Assembly: GCF_001730285.1 (NCBI RefSeq)
Contig: NZ_MIJZ01000012.1
Span: 459,360 to 523,359, forward strand
Direction of reading: 5' to 3'
Origin: Enterococcus ureasiticus
GTDB lineage: Bacteria > Bacillota > Bacilli > Lactobacillales > Enterococcaceae
Length of the DNA stretch: 64,000 bases
Under the pieces are notes generated by a model. It saw nothing but the letters and a program-made list of their open reading frames with translations, did not search any database and was not told the origin of the DNA. Below, one piece after another: positions 51,722 through 61,273 of the stretch. Position 1 is the first letter of the stretch. Every line of letters begins with the position of its first letter. The translations under genes were made by a program, and so were the position numbers.

Positions 51722-54337
51722 CTATGATTTGTTTTTTAAGTTTTTCTTTAGAGAAAATACAAAAAGCGATATTATTACTAAAATACCTCCTAAAGTAGCT
51801 ATAGATGAAGTAATTTGTTCACCCGTTTTTGGCAGTAAACGCTTCTCGTTTGAGCTTATGTTTAATTTTTCCCCTTTCTTCTTACTAGTTGCACTTTCAA
51901 CTTTATTAGGCATATGACTGTTTGTAATGATGATATTGCTTTTATCTTTATCTTCTATTACCGTTGTATAGCCAGCCACTTTGCTGATCTCTTTTACGGT
52001 ATAGTCAAGGGCTTTTCCATTCACTTTTTCATCTAGCTCACGCCATGTATGGGTCCATTTACTCGTTGAGGTCAGTTCGACTTCTTTCCCTATCGCCTTG
52101 CCGTCACCATATAGTTGAACTTTTATACTTGATGGACGTAGACCGTCTTGATCGTTATTATCGTTCCAAACTTTGGTGACGGTCACACTGGTTTTTCCTG
52201 GTGCATAACGGTTGATTAAATTGTTTCCGTTTATTTCAGTCGTGTAGTCAGGCACTGCATTCTCCGTTATCGTATAGACAACTTCTTCGCCTTCTTCATA
52301 TTTAGGCAAGTTTGTAAAACTGTAAGCCCAATTATCGGCGGCAGATACTTCTTTGCTTTCTTTTAGTACGCCATTGGCTAATAGATTGACCGTGATTTTT
52401 TCTGGACGTTTGCCGTCTTGGTTGTCTTTGTCTTCCCATATCTTTGTGCCTTTGATTTCTGTATTTCCAGGCGTATGACTGTTTGTAATGATGATATTGC
52501 TTTTATCTTTATCTTCTATTACCGTTGTATAGCCATCTACTTTACTGATTTCTTTTACGGTATACTCAATGGCTTTTCCATTTGCTTTTTCATCTAGCTC
52601 ACGCCATGTATGGGTCCATTTACTCGTTGAGGTCAGTTCGACTTCGTTCCCTATTGCCTTGCCGTCACCATATAGTTGAACTTTTATACTTGATGGACGT
52701 AGACCGTCTTGATCGTTGTTATCGTCCCAGACTTTGGTGACAGTCACGCTGGTTTTGCCTGGTGTATAACGGTTGATTAGATTACTTCCGTTTATTTCAG
52801 TCGTGTAGTCAGGCACTGCATTCTCCGTTATCGTATAGACTACTTCTTCGCCTTCTTCATATTTAGGCAAGTTTATAAAACTGTAGGCCCAGTTATCGGT
52901 GGCAGTTACTTCTTTGCTTTCTTTTAATGCGCCGTTGGATAATAGGTTGACTGTAATTTTTTCTGGGCGTTTGCCGTCTTGGTTGTCTTTGTCTTCCCAT
53001 GTTTTTGTGCCTTTGATTTCTGTGATTTCTTTTTTATTTACTATCGGTACTTCGAGTTGATTTATACCAGATTTTATAATATTGAATTCATAAGGCGTTT
53101 CAAGTAAAACAAATCCCAATGGTGCTTTGGTTTCAACTAGCTCATATTTACCGAACTTAAGTCCAGTATAGCTTACCTCACCTTCTGAGTTTGATACTAA
53201 ATCTTTTACAACGAGCATTCTTTCTCCCGTATTTGAATATCTATACAGATCAAAAACTGCATCTTTTAAAGGTTTCCCTTCTCCATCTTGCTTAATGACA
53301 CTAAAACCTGCAACTGTTCCAGAGCCTCCAGCAGATCCTCCCTCTGATTTTATTGTTTTACTTGATTCTCTCTCATACGATTCAGCGGTGGCAGTAACTT
53401 TATTATCAAAAACTTCTTGATAAGGATCAGTGATTTGAGTAATATATTTTACTTGCCTTCCTAGACCATCATCCATATTACCTAGCTCCACTTCAAAAGT
53501 CCCTTTTGCAATGTCATAGTTTGTCACAGGGAAATCTTCCCATTCCCCTGTTGAAACAACCCCACCAGTCCAACCATAAGCTCGACGTACTTGTACCGTT
53601 CCTTTAATTAATTCCTGACCGTTTCCTAATTCATCAAATAAAGTGACGTTGTTCAGTGGTTCATATAAATTCGGAAATACTGGATTTTCTTGAAATTTTG
53701 GCGGGATTATATTTACAAACCATGAAAGTGTCCCCGGTCCATCCATCTCAAAGTATCCAGATTTGTAAAACTTATCTTCCTCTGGCTTAGATTCAGGATC
53801 TGGTCCAGGACCTGGATCCGGCTCTTCTGGCGTTACTGGTATCGTAACTGTTGCTCCTGAAATATCAAAAACTATATCAATTACTTCGCCTGGTTTTACT
53901 TGTGTTGAAAATTCAACATAAAACTCAAAAAAACCATTAATATTGGAGTGTGTTTCTACATAATCGGTAAAAGTCACTACAAAATTGTTTCCACCTGAGC
54001 TAGTGGCTTGTCCATAAGCTATAATGTTTCCCGCTGAATCTTTAAATTCAAGAACTGTATTCTGTATAGTCTGGAGTTCAGAGGGAAGAATAATTTCCAT
54101 TTGGTCGCCTTCATATACATCGATATCATTTGGTATTGACCAGTCATATCGTACCTTGAAATTTGAATTAATAGGAATGTTAGATGTTTCATTCCCATTT
54201 TTATCTACTATTTTAACATTGGTTATAAATTGATTTCCATAACTTATCAATGGTTTGGTTTCTGCAAATACTACACTAAAAGGGATTTGGCTTGCTACTA
54301 TAAATAGTACCATAACGAATCGCAACATTTTTTTCAT
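51722..54337 (-). CDS. LPKTG surface adhesin with SpaA and CnaB domains
   Basis: An 871-residue wall-anchored protein. Signal peptide 1-25 (to VFAE); residues 28-170 an Ig-like adhesin domain; a Pro-rich hinge (EEPDPGPGPDPESKPEED); 190-335 a second adhesin domain; 345-435 a SpaA-like domain (FSVIKQDGEGKPLKDAVFDL; GKYELVETKAPLGF). Four CnaB domains follow as two copies of a 187-residue pair (GTKTWEDKDNQDGKRPEKI and TKVWDDNNDQDGLRPSSIKV; ending YTVKEISKV). LPKTG, a membrane span and basic tail end it. Lys, Asn and Glu positions suit self-made isopeptide bonds. The divergent MerR gene at 54665 may regulate it (inference). Confidence 0.92.
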   Translation of the reverse strand: MKKMLRFVMVLFIVASQIPFSVVFAETKPLISYGNQFITNVKIVDKNGNETSNIPINSNFKVRYDWSIPNDIDVYEGDQMEIILPSELQTIQNTVLEFKDSAGNIIAYGQATSSGGNNFVVTFTDYVETHSNINGFFEFYVEFSTQVKPGEVIDIVFDISGATVTIPVTPEEPDPGPGPDPESKPEEDKFYKSGYFEMDGPGTLSWFVNIIPPKFQENPVFPNLYEPLNNVTLFDELGNGQELIKGTVQVRRAYGWTGGVVSTGEWEDFPVTNYDIAKGTFEVELGNMDDGLGRQVKYITQITDPYQEVFDNKVTATAESYERESSKTIKSEGGSAGGSGTVAGFSVIKQDGEGKPLKDAVFDLYRYSNTGERMLVVKDLVSNSEGEVSYTGLKFGKYELVETKAPLGFVLLETPYEFNIIKSGINQLEVPIVNKKEITEIKGTKTWEDKDNQDGKRPEKITVNLLSNGALKESKEVTATDNWAYSFINLPKYEEGEEVVYTITENAVPDYTTEINGSNLINRYTPGKTSVTVTKVWDDNNDQDGLRPSSIKVQLYGDGKAIGNEVELTSTSKWTHTWRELDEKANGKAIEYTVKEISKVDGYTTVIEDKDKSNIIITNSHTPGNTEIKGTKIWEDKDNQDGKRPEKITVNLLANGVLKESKEVSAADNWAYSFTNLPKYEEGEEVVYTITENAVPDYTTEINGNNLINRYAPGKTSVTVTKVWNDNNDQDGLRPSSIKVQLYGDGKAIGKEVELTSTSKWTHTWRELDEKVNGKALDYTVKEISKVAGYTTVIEDKDKSNIIITNSHMPNKVESATSKKKGEKLNISSNEKRLLPKTGEQITSSIATLGGILVIISLFVFSLKKNLKNKS
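51910..53030 (-). repeat. Two 561-bp tandem repeats (CnaB domain pair)
   Basis: The sequence coding one CnaB pair (187 residues) is repeated with a period of 561 bp, nearly identical at DNA level (for example GTGCCTTTGATTTCTG at 52446 and 53007). Few changes separate the copies, so the duplication is recent or kept alike by gene conversion. Confidence 0.88.
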
Positions 54338-54664
54338 ATAAATTTTTCTCTCCTTCAGAATTTGATATACCCTTACTTTTACATAACTATCTCTAAAAAA
54401 TTACTTAGCCATCATTTCAACAACTTATCATTCCATCCTCTGTTCAATAAATACTTCCTCAGGATCCTATTTAAAAATATTTTCAAAATATAGACGAAAA
54501 AAATATTAAATTGTTACGTTATAACAATTATGATAAGATAATTTGATAAAAAATAGATATATGCATTCCGTAGAGTATTTTATATACATTCTTGTAAAAC
54601 AAGAATGTAATACAACAACTATAAACTATGGAGTTGCTCTAGAGTCTAGGGGAAGTGAGTTTTT
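54338..54664. promoter_or_regulatory. Divergent control region between CnaB adhesin and MerR gene
   Basis: The 327 bp are AT-rich and hold no gene. A perfect inverted repeat ACATTCTTG (54586-54594) / CAAGAATGT (54600-54608) with a 5-nt loop lies close to the MerR gene. A CTCTAGAG palindrome at about 54638 lies near the MerR ribosome site. These are candidates for regulator binding. Confidence 0.45.
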
Positions 54665-55456
54665 ATGAATGAATTTTTTTCAATCGGTGAAGTAGCTAGT
54701 TTATATAATGTCTCAATCGATACATTAAGATACTACGACAAACTTGGATTATTGAAACCTGGAGTTAGAAAAAAAAATGGTTATCGTTACTATTGTTGGG
54801 ATCAACTAGACAAGTTAGAATTGCTTCTAACTGCTAGATCATTAAATGTTCCCTTGCAGAAAATTTCATCTGCTCAATACGATAGTGATTTATCAACATT
54901 TGAATCAGTAATAACCGATGAAATTTATCAATCAAAAATTCAAATGAAAAAATTAAAGAAAATAATCAATGATTCAAACAATTTTTTAAACATTATAAAA
55001 AAATACCAAAAAATTGATACTGAACATTCTTTAGAAATTGTTGAGGAGTATGTAAATTACACTTTTATCTTCTTTTCGAGTAGAGTAAAACTTCTAAATG
55101 CAATTCATTCAGAATCAAAAAACAATTATTTTTCTGTTGCTCAATGTTCCTGTTTAACTAAAAATAACGATATTTTAGAGGGAATGATTTTACCAGACAG
55201 CACTCTACCGAGAGAGGATTTAGACATAAAGAAAATAGAGGGTACTTACAAGAAAGTATTGTTTATTGGGTGTTTAATTGATATTTTAAATTTGTGGGAA
55301 AGAATAAGAATTTCCTTCTCTGATGTGGTTGAATGCTTTATCCTTTATGATTTTGGTTATCCCTTACAAGGGCAAGAAAAAGTTCAACATTGCGTGACTA
55401 TTTATTTTAAATCAAAAACGAATGCGAATATGATTAACAACTATTCGTATTCATAA
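54665..55456 (+). CDS. MerR-family regulator with large sensor domain
   Basis: A 263-residue regulator. Residues 1-75 are a MerR winged helix (FFSIGEVASLYNVSIDTLRY, YDKLGLLKPGVRKKNGYRYY). A linker helix and a 150-residue C-terminal domain, of BltR/TipAL-type effector size, follow. The lack of a Cys metal site in the linker argues against metal sensing. GGGGAAGTGAG precedes the ATG. Divergent from the CnaB adhesin. Confidence 0.85.
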   Translation: MNEFFSIGEVASLYNVSIDTLRYYDKLGLLKPGVRKKNGYRYYCWDQLDKLELLLTARSLNVPLQKISSAQYDSDLSTFESVITDEIYQSKIQMKKLKKIINDSNNFLNIIKKYQKIDTEHSLEIVEEYVNYTFIFFSSRVKLLNAIHSESKNNYFSVAQCSCLTKNNDILEGMILPDSTLPREDLDIKKIEGTYKKVLFIGCLIDILNLWERIRISFSDVVECFILYDFGYPLQGQEKVQHCVTIYFKSKTNANMINNYSYS

Positions 55457-55691
55457 TACCTACTATCTATAATTGGTTTGCCACAATCCTTTGTTGGGCA
55501 TTTTTAACAATAACGAATATATTTTAAAAGCTACTCGATCTATATATGTTTCCATCACCATTAAAATCTTTTATACTATTTATTTGATAATAAATTTAAA
55601 CTACGTTAAACTTTTAGAAAGTTCACTTTAGCTTATAATCTTATTTTTTAGATATACTATTTATTTCATATAAAAGAGGGAGCGATAATCG

Positions 55692-56690
55692 ATGTGTACA
55701 AGTGTGACAATGACAACGAAAGATCAATATGTTTTATTAGCTAGAACAATGGATTTTGCAGTTGTTTTAGATGCTGAGCCAACGTTTATTCCAAGAAAAA
55801 AATTTGTATTCGCTAATGATGAAAATTATGATCGAAAAAACGAATATGCCTTTGTGGGAATGGCGCGTCAAGTAGATAAGGAACACTTTGTTTTCGCTGA
55901 TGGTTTGAACGAAAAAGGACTTTCTTGCGCTGCTCTTTATTTTTCAGGCTATGCTGATTATAACAGTCAAGACAGCGATAAAAAATACTCCTTAGCACCG
56001 CACGATGTTGTCCCATTTTTACTCTCTAACTGTTCAACACTTGCAGAAGTAACTCGAATAATGGAAAATGCTCAAGTTGAAAACACAGCCTTGGATTTCT
56101 TAGGAATCGTCTTGCCTCTTCATTGGGTCGTGACGGATAAAACAGGAAAAAGTATTGTCATTGAATACACAGAACAAACATTACACATTCACGAAAATAC
56201 GATCGGTGTCATGACAAATAGCCCAGATTATAAATGGCACACTACAAATCTAAGAAATTACATTGGTCTTCAACCTGAACAAAAAACTGAAGTACATTTA
56301 AAAGATATGGTCATGAAACCTTTTGGTGAAGGCGCTGGTGCTTTTGGTCTTCCTGGTGACTTTACTCCGCCATCAAGATTTGTCAGAGCTACTTTCTTAA
56401 AAGCTTGCTTACAAGATGTTCAAACAGAATTAGATGGCGTGACTTCAATGTTTCATGTCCTTGCTAATGTTGACATTCCTAAAGGTGTCGTAAAAACAAC
56501 GCAAGCCTATGATTATACGCAATACACTTCTGTTATGGTGAACAGCTCACTGAATTATTATTATAAAACATACAATAATCAACGGATCCGCTGTATTCAA
56601 TTAGACAATGAAGATTTCGATGCGACTTCTGGAAAAATTTGGTCTAATGGTGATTCAGAAGATATTTTGTATCGGAATAGCAAAAAATAA
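55692..56690 (+). CDS. Choloylglycine hydrolase family amidase (YxeI/penicillin acylase-like)
   Basis: A 332-residue N-terminal nucleophile hydrolase. Met1 is followed by the nucleophile Cys2 (MCTSVTMTTKDQYVLLARTM) with the partner Arg17-Asp20 (ARTMDF). GLNEKGLSCAALYFSGYADY and GVMTNSPDYKWHTTNLRNY match Bacillus YxeI; the family also includes bile salt hydrolases and penicillin V acylases. Features fit the acylase branch better than bile salt hydrolase, but substrate cannot be fixed. It would act in the cytoplasm. GAGGGAG precedes the ATG; a terminator follows. Confidence 0.88.
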   Translation: MCTSVTMTTKDQYVLLARTMDFAVVLDAEPTFIPRKKFVFANDENYDRKNEYAFVGMARQVDKEHFVFADGLNEKGLSCAALYFSGYADYNSQDSDKKYSLAPHDVVPFLLSNCSTLAEVTRIMENAQVENTALDFLGIVLPLHWVVTDKTGKSIVIEYTEQTLHIHENTIGVMTNSPDYKWHTTNLRNYIGLQPEQKTEVHLKDMVMKPFGEGAGAFGLPGDFTPPSRFVRATFLKACLQDVQTELDGVTSMFHVLANVDIPKGVVKTTQAYDYTQYTSVMVNSSLNYYYKTYNNQRIRCIQLDNEDFDATSGKIWSNGDSEDILYRNSKK

Positions 56691-56704
56691 GCCGTTAAAA
56701 TAGC

Positions 56705-56749
56705 AAAGCGATCCATAACCTTTTTTAGTAAAGGTTGTGGATCGCTTTT
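56705..56749. terminator. Bidirectional terminator
   Basis: AAAGCGATCC pairs with GGATCGCTTT, with inner ACCTTT/AAAGGT pairing. It lies between two convergent genes and can serve both. Confidence 0.8.
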
Positions 56750-56758
56750 AGTTATTAA

Positions 56759-57496
56759 TTAATCAACGATTTCTTTTCTTTTATTTACCGTCTCTTTCAG
56801 CAATTCTACATATTCTTTTTGGTATTTTTTCAAATAAGCTTTTAAAGACTGTTCTTTTGCATCTGACCAACTCGGATCGCTTTTTATTAAATTTCCAGTC
56901 TCAGCTACTTCAACTGTTGCATCATATTTCACTTTTGGATCATTCGCTTTTGAAATCACTACATAACGTTTGTCATTCTCTTTGACTTCAACTACTAACT
57001 TGTCTTTTCGAGCGATTACCCATGGATTGTGTTCTTTTAAGGGGATAGGATTGAATCCTGTTTCTATGATATAGGTTGTATACAAAACGCCATCCTCTTC
57101 TAAAGCATAGCTCCCTGAGTACCGATAATCATCTTGCTCCCATGAATGCACAGCAAGATTCTTTAAATAATGCTTTTCATCCATTCTCAGTTTTGTATTA
57201 AACCCTACATAGATCAAGGCTAATATGCCAATAACTAATAATATCCGCTTATAATACTTGTTCCATCTCATTTTTTTCGATAAATCTTTTGTCATTTCTG
57301 TGTCCTCCCGTAATAAGTTATCAAGAGAGATACCGAACAGGTCGCTGATCGCTACAATCGTTTCTAAATCCGGATAATTTCTGCCGACTTCCCAGCTAGA
57401 AACCGTAGAACGAGAAACATTTAATAAGTCACTTAATTGTTCTTGAGTCAGTTCTTTTTTTAAGCGTTGTTCTTTGATTTTGTCGCCAATGTTCAT
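56759..57496 (-). CDS. XRE-family regulator with membrane anchor
   Basis: A 245-residue protein. Residues 1-66 form a Cro/CI HTH (KKELTQEQLSDLLNVSRSTV; GRNYPDLETIVAISDLFGIS). One membrane span lies at about 83-101 (ILLVIGILALIYVGF), followed by an outer domain of 140 residues rich in Lys and Asp. This one-component layout lets an outside signal or membrane state act on DNA binding. Target and signal are unknown. Single gene. Confidence 0.82.
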   Translation of the reverse strand: MNIGDKIKEQRLKKELTQEQLSDLLNVSRSTVSSWEVGRNYPDLETIVAISDLFGISLDNLLREDTEMTKDLSKKMRWNKYYKRILLVIGILALIYVGFNTKLRMDEKHYLKNLAVHSWEQDDYRYSGSYALEEDGVLYTTYIIETGFNPIPLKEHNPWVIARKDKLVVEVKENDKRYVVISKANDPKVKYDATVEVAETGNLIKSDPSWSDAKEQSLKAYLKKYQKEYVELLKETVNKRKEIVD

Positions 57497-57678
57497 GGTA
57501 TCACCTCTTTCTTTTTTATTATCTTGATAACATATGGTAAAAGGTAGCCACTTTTCGTATCATTTCTAGATTTTTATCTGATACAATTCGTATCATGTTG
57601 ATTTATCAAGGGTTTCAGGAAACAGCACTTAAACATTATAGCAAAATTTTAGTGGGGCATTCTCTTTTAAAACTAAAA

Positions 57679-57726
57679 AAATAAGGTCAAAAACTTGTAG
57701 ACTCTACGAAGTTTTTGACCTTATTT
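57679..57726. terminator. Terminator after the aldo/keto reductase gene
   Basis: AAATAAGGTCAAAAACTT pairs perfectly with AAGTTTTTGACCTTATTT (18 bp, 12-nt loop). It lies 12 nt past the reductase stop (minus). Confidence 0.85.
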
Positions 57727-57738
57727 ATCTGTCTTCAA

Positions 57739-58611
<873 letters not shown>

Positions 58612-58624
58612 TCATAACAAGAAT

Positions 58625-58655
58625 ACTATAAACGATGAAGTCCACTTCATAGCAA
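58625..58655 (-). promoter_or_regulatory. MerR-type promoter of the aldo/keto reductase
   Basis: On the minus strand TTGCTA (58655-58650), a 19-bp spacer, and TATAGT (58630-58625). The spacer holds a palindrome, ATGAAGTCCACTTCAT (58635-58650 region). An overlong 19-bp spacer carrying a dyad is the mark of MerR-activated promoters. Confidence 0.85.
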
Positions 58656-58666
58656 GCGATTTGTTC

Positions 58667-59086
58667 TTACTTTTTGACGTTTACCTTCCAAAGTTCTTCC
58701 ACATTATCTGAGGTTACTTCTCCTGATTTAAACTTGGCGATATGCTCGTCATAGGTATCGATTTTGTACTGGAGTAAATCTCGTGTTTTAGTCATTTTTT
58801 CTAACTTATCAGTGATTTCTTGTAGTTGATCATGCAGAATTTGTTTTTGAGCATTCTCAACATTTCCGCCAAGTTGAGAAAGGGTAGCAAATTCAATCAG
58901 TGATTCGATCGACACTCCAGCCTGACGTAAACTTTTTGCCAAATAAATCCAATTAAGATCTCTCGTAGTATATACACGGTAGCCATTTTTATCCCGTTTG
59001 ATTGGTGGAATGACACCCACTCTTTCATAGTAACGAACCGTATCTGTCGTTAGGTCAAACATTTCAGCTGCTTCTTTACTGTTCAC
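58667..59086 (-). CDS. MerR-family regulator (AdhR-like)
   Basis: A 139-residue regulator: MNSKEAAEMFDLTTDTVRYY, ERVGVIPPIKRDKNGYRVYT, then a dimer helix (LHDQLQEITDKLEKMTKTRD). It lacks Cys in the effector loop, so metal sensing is unlikely; relatives such as AdhR answer to aldehydes and control aldo/keto reductases. Translation starts at GTG (59086). It is the second gene after the histidine phosphatase gene (22-nt gap). Confidence 0.9.
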   Translation of the reverse strand: MNSKEAAEMFDLTTDTVRYYERVGVIPPIKRDKNGYRVYTTRDLNWIYLAKSLRQAGVSIESLIEFATLSQLGGNVENAQKQILHDQLQEITDKLEKMTKTRDLLQYKIDTYDEHIAKFKSGEVTSDNVEELWKVNVKK

Positions 59087-59108
59087 TTTGTTTCACTCCC
59101 TTAATCCT

Positions 59109-59687
59109 TTATTCCAAACTTGAAAAATCATGATTGATGATTTCTATCAATGTAAATGTATCATGCTCAAACTCAAATTTCAAAATGCAACAGTTTCCCA
59201 ATCGCTCTTTTTGATCAACTTCACTGGTATGGGCCCAGTTTCGCATAAACTGACGACAGGCTGCACCGTGAGATACAGCTAAAACTGTTTCACCCGCTTC
59301 TTTCATGATGTCCATCAAGGTTTCAGATACTCTTTCTCTAAATTGAAATTCTTCTTCTCCGCCATATCCCGCGAAAAAATCCCCATATGGTAATGGTGGA
59401 TTCAGTGACTCACTTTCTGATTCAAAACGGCCAAAATTCCATTCTTTTAACCCTTTAACTCTTTTATAGGGCATATCTGTTACTTGCTCTAAAGTATCAC
59501 TAGCACGTTCAGAAGTAGAAGCGTACGCGCTATCAAAAGTAATGGCATCATCTTTGAAATAATTCCCAGCAATTTGGGCTTGTTTGATTCCTTTTTCTGT
59601 TAGTGGTGAATCGCACCAGCCTTGGATTTTTTTCTGTTGGTTGAATAGTGTTTCGCCATGTCTCATTAGATATAATGTTTTGGTCAT
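59109..59687 (-). CDS. Histidine phosphatase-family protein (phosphoglycerate mutase-like)
   Basis: A protein of about 192 residues with the RHGE motif (LYLMRHGETLFNQQKKIQGW, His the phospho-acceptor), STSERASDT, LKEWNFGRFE, and a second His in LAVSHGAACRQF. Histidine phosphatases act on varied phosphate esters; the substrate is not known. The ATG at 59687 is chosen since the longer frame (to 59723) has no ribosome site and runs into the promoter; still uncertain. First gene of the operon with merR. Confidence 0.85.
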   Translation of the reverse strand: MTKTLYLMRHGETLFNQQKKIQGWCDSPLTEKGIKQAQIAGNYFKDDAITFDSAYASTSERASDTLEQVTDMPYKRVKGLKEWNFGRFESESESLNPPLPYGDFFAGYGGEEEFQFRERVSETLMDIMKEAGETVLAVSHGAACRQFMRNWAHTSEVDQKERLGNCCILKFEFEHDTFTLIEIINHDFSSLE

Positions 59688-59718
59688 CCTCTTGTCCCCA
59701 TTTCTATTCGTTGTATTT

Positions 59719-59749
59719 ATCATAAACTATGAAGTGGACTCCAAGGCAA
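59719..59749 (-). promoter_or_regulatory. MerR-type promoter of the phosphatase-merR operon
   Basis: On the minus strand TTGCCT (59749-59744), 19-bp spacer, TATGAT (59724-59719). The spacer contains TCCACTTCATAGTT, sharing the operator half-site of the aldo/keto reductase promoter. The same layout means the regulator activates its own operon. Confidence 0.78.
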
Positions 59750-59750
59750 G

Positions 59751-59778
59751 AAAAAAAGCTGAACTTTTCTTGTTCAGC
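59751..59778 (-). terminator. Terminator of the YdeI-like gene
   Basis: On the minus strand GCTGAAC and GTTCAGC pair around a 7-nt loop, followed by seven T. It ends right before the next MerR-type promoter. Confidence 0.8.
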
Positions 59779-59791
59779 CCAACTTTTTTTC

Positions 59792-60358
59792 TTATTCAAG
59801 CAAGCGCCCATCATCATGCCACGCACCATACATCTTTTTCACTTTCGTATTCTCAATCAATTTATCTAAACGTTTCTCAAATAGTTCCGGTTGATGTTTA
59901 TAATTTTGGATCGTATCAATGCGAATACGTCGATAGAGCTCTGGGAATGACAGGAAAATCTCATAGATTTCCACATCTTCTTTTAGTCGTTCTGCGATCA
60001 TCTCATCGATTTGAAAAGAAGCTTCTGTCATATCAGGTAGCACTTTTCTGCCTTGATCGGTCATTAAGCCTAATTTTTCAAGACGGCGGACACGTTCTTT
60101 GTTTAATTCCGTCCATGGACTTTTTTTTGCTCTTGGTGACAGGCGTTGGGCGGTTTGTGTTTCAGATATTTTCTTTTTGATACCATCGATCCAGCCGAAA
60201 CAAAGAGCTTCTTCTACTGCATCTAAGTATTGGATTTTATTAGGTTCAGGTTTAATGCTGACGATGATCCAGCAATATTTTTCGTTTGTGCTATGGGTTT
60301 TTAGCCAGGTTCTTAGTTCTTGTCTAGTGGTTATGGGTAGTAGGTTATCTATTTCCAT
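59792..60358 (-). CDS. YdeI/OmpD-associated family protein
   Basis: A 188-residue protein with the YdeI pattern: ITTRQELRTWLKTHSTNEKY at the start, DAVEEALCFGWIDGIKKKIS, RLSPRAKKSPWTELNKERVR, then a helical tail. Members are linked to resistance to antimicrobial peptides or bacteriocins in other bacteria, but the mechanism is unknown. Single gene with own terminator. Confidence 0.85.
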   Translation of the reverse strand: MEIDNLLPITTRQELRTWLKTHSTNEKYCWIIVSIKPEPNKIQYLDAVEEALCFGWIDGIKKKISETQTAQRLSPRAKKSPWTELNKERVRRLEKLGLMTDQGRKVLPDMTEASFQIDEMIAERLKEDVEIYEIFLSFPELYRRIRIDTIQNYKHQPELFEKRLDKLIENTKVKKMYGAWHDDGRLLE

Positions 60359-60450
60359 GTACTAACTCCTTTTTCGTTGATAAAAGTATTATACATTAGT
60401 TGAGGAAAATAGAGAGATTCTTACTTAATAAAAACACAATAACTTGAAAC

Positions 60451-60486
60451 AAAAAAATAAGACAAAGCATTCCAGCTCGTCTTATC
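60451..60486 (-). terminator. Terminator of the WxL cluster
   Basis: On the minus strand ATAAGAC and GTCTTAT pair across a 15-nt loop, followed by TTTTTTG. It ends the transcript of the signal peptidase-like gene. Confidence 0.7.
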
Positions 60487-60516
60487 ACTAGTCTTAATAC
60501 AAATCATTCTGATACT

Positions 60517-61254
60517 CTAAAAACTTTGCAACAGATGCAGCGGCAATAATCTCATTTCTACCACGCCTATAATGTCTTTTTCATCTACCAATCCATATTG
60601 ACGACTATCCACCGAGTAAGGGCGATTATCACCTAAAACTAAATATTTTCCCACCGGAATTTCTGATGCTCCAGTTAAAGTGAAGATCGAAAAATCATCT
60701 GTATAAAGTCGACCATTTTCTTGGGAAGTTTGTTGCTCGTCAAAGATAAATTTTTCTTCTCTGTCTTCTCCGTCAATTTGCAGTTGATCATTTTTATAAG
60801 CTATTTTTTGCCCGGGCAGCCCAATGATCCGCCGAACTTCTTTTTCTTTGGTTCCCGGTATCCGCACATACACTAACTCGAAGGTTTTGAGTTTCCCTAG
60901 CTTGTTCACATAGACACGGTCTCCTTCTCTTAACGTAGGAACCATTGAATACCCTTCGACTTTCGGTAGCGAAAATAGAAATATAGAAAGAATAAAAACA
61001 AGAAAACCTGCAATCACTACTGCTCCTAAAAGTTCCAACAACAATACTTTGCGTTTTTGTTTTTTTCTTCTTTTCCTCGCTTCGATCAGCGCTTTTTTCG
61101 ACTTGTTAGATCGCTTTACTTTTTGTTTTGGCCGAATTGGCTTTACGGATAATTCTTTTTTTTGTTCTTGCGGCTTCTTTTTCTTGTGAACTGGCTTTTT
61201 TACTTGCTCAGAATGACTTTTTTTCTTTTTGACTGTACGTTTTCGTGATTCCAT
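60517..61254 (-). CDS. Signal peptidase I-like protein with atypical active site
   Basis: A 245-residue membrane protein. Residues 1-70 are a very basic cytoplasmic tail of Lys/Arg/Gln; a membrane span lies at about 72-95. The peptidase domain has GYSMVPTLREGDRVYVNK with the usual Ser103, and GDNRPYSVDSRQYGLV. In the general-base motif, where SPase I has (Y/I)VKRIIGLPGD, the sequence is EVRRIIGLPGQ, so the catalytic Lys is replaced by Arg141. Activity is therefore doubtful; it may work as a chaperone for surface proteins, as do SipA-like proteins at pilus loci (analogy). Last gene of the WxL cluster. Confidence 0.85.
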   Translation of the reverse strand: MESRKRTVKKKKSHSEQVKKPVHKKKKPQEQKKELSVKPIRPKQKVKRSNKSKKALIEARKRRKKQKRKVLLLELLGAVVIAGFLVFILSIFLFSLPKVEGYSMVPTLREGDRVYVNKLGKLKTFELVYVRIPGTKEKEVRRIIGLPGQKIAYKNDQLQIDGEDREEKFIFDEQQTSQENGRLYTDDFSIFTLTGASEIPVGKYLVLGDNRPYSVDSRQYGLVDEKDIIGVVEMRLLPLHLLQSF

Positions 61255-61273
61255 ACTAAATCACCTCAATTAT

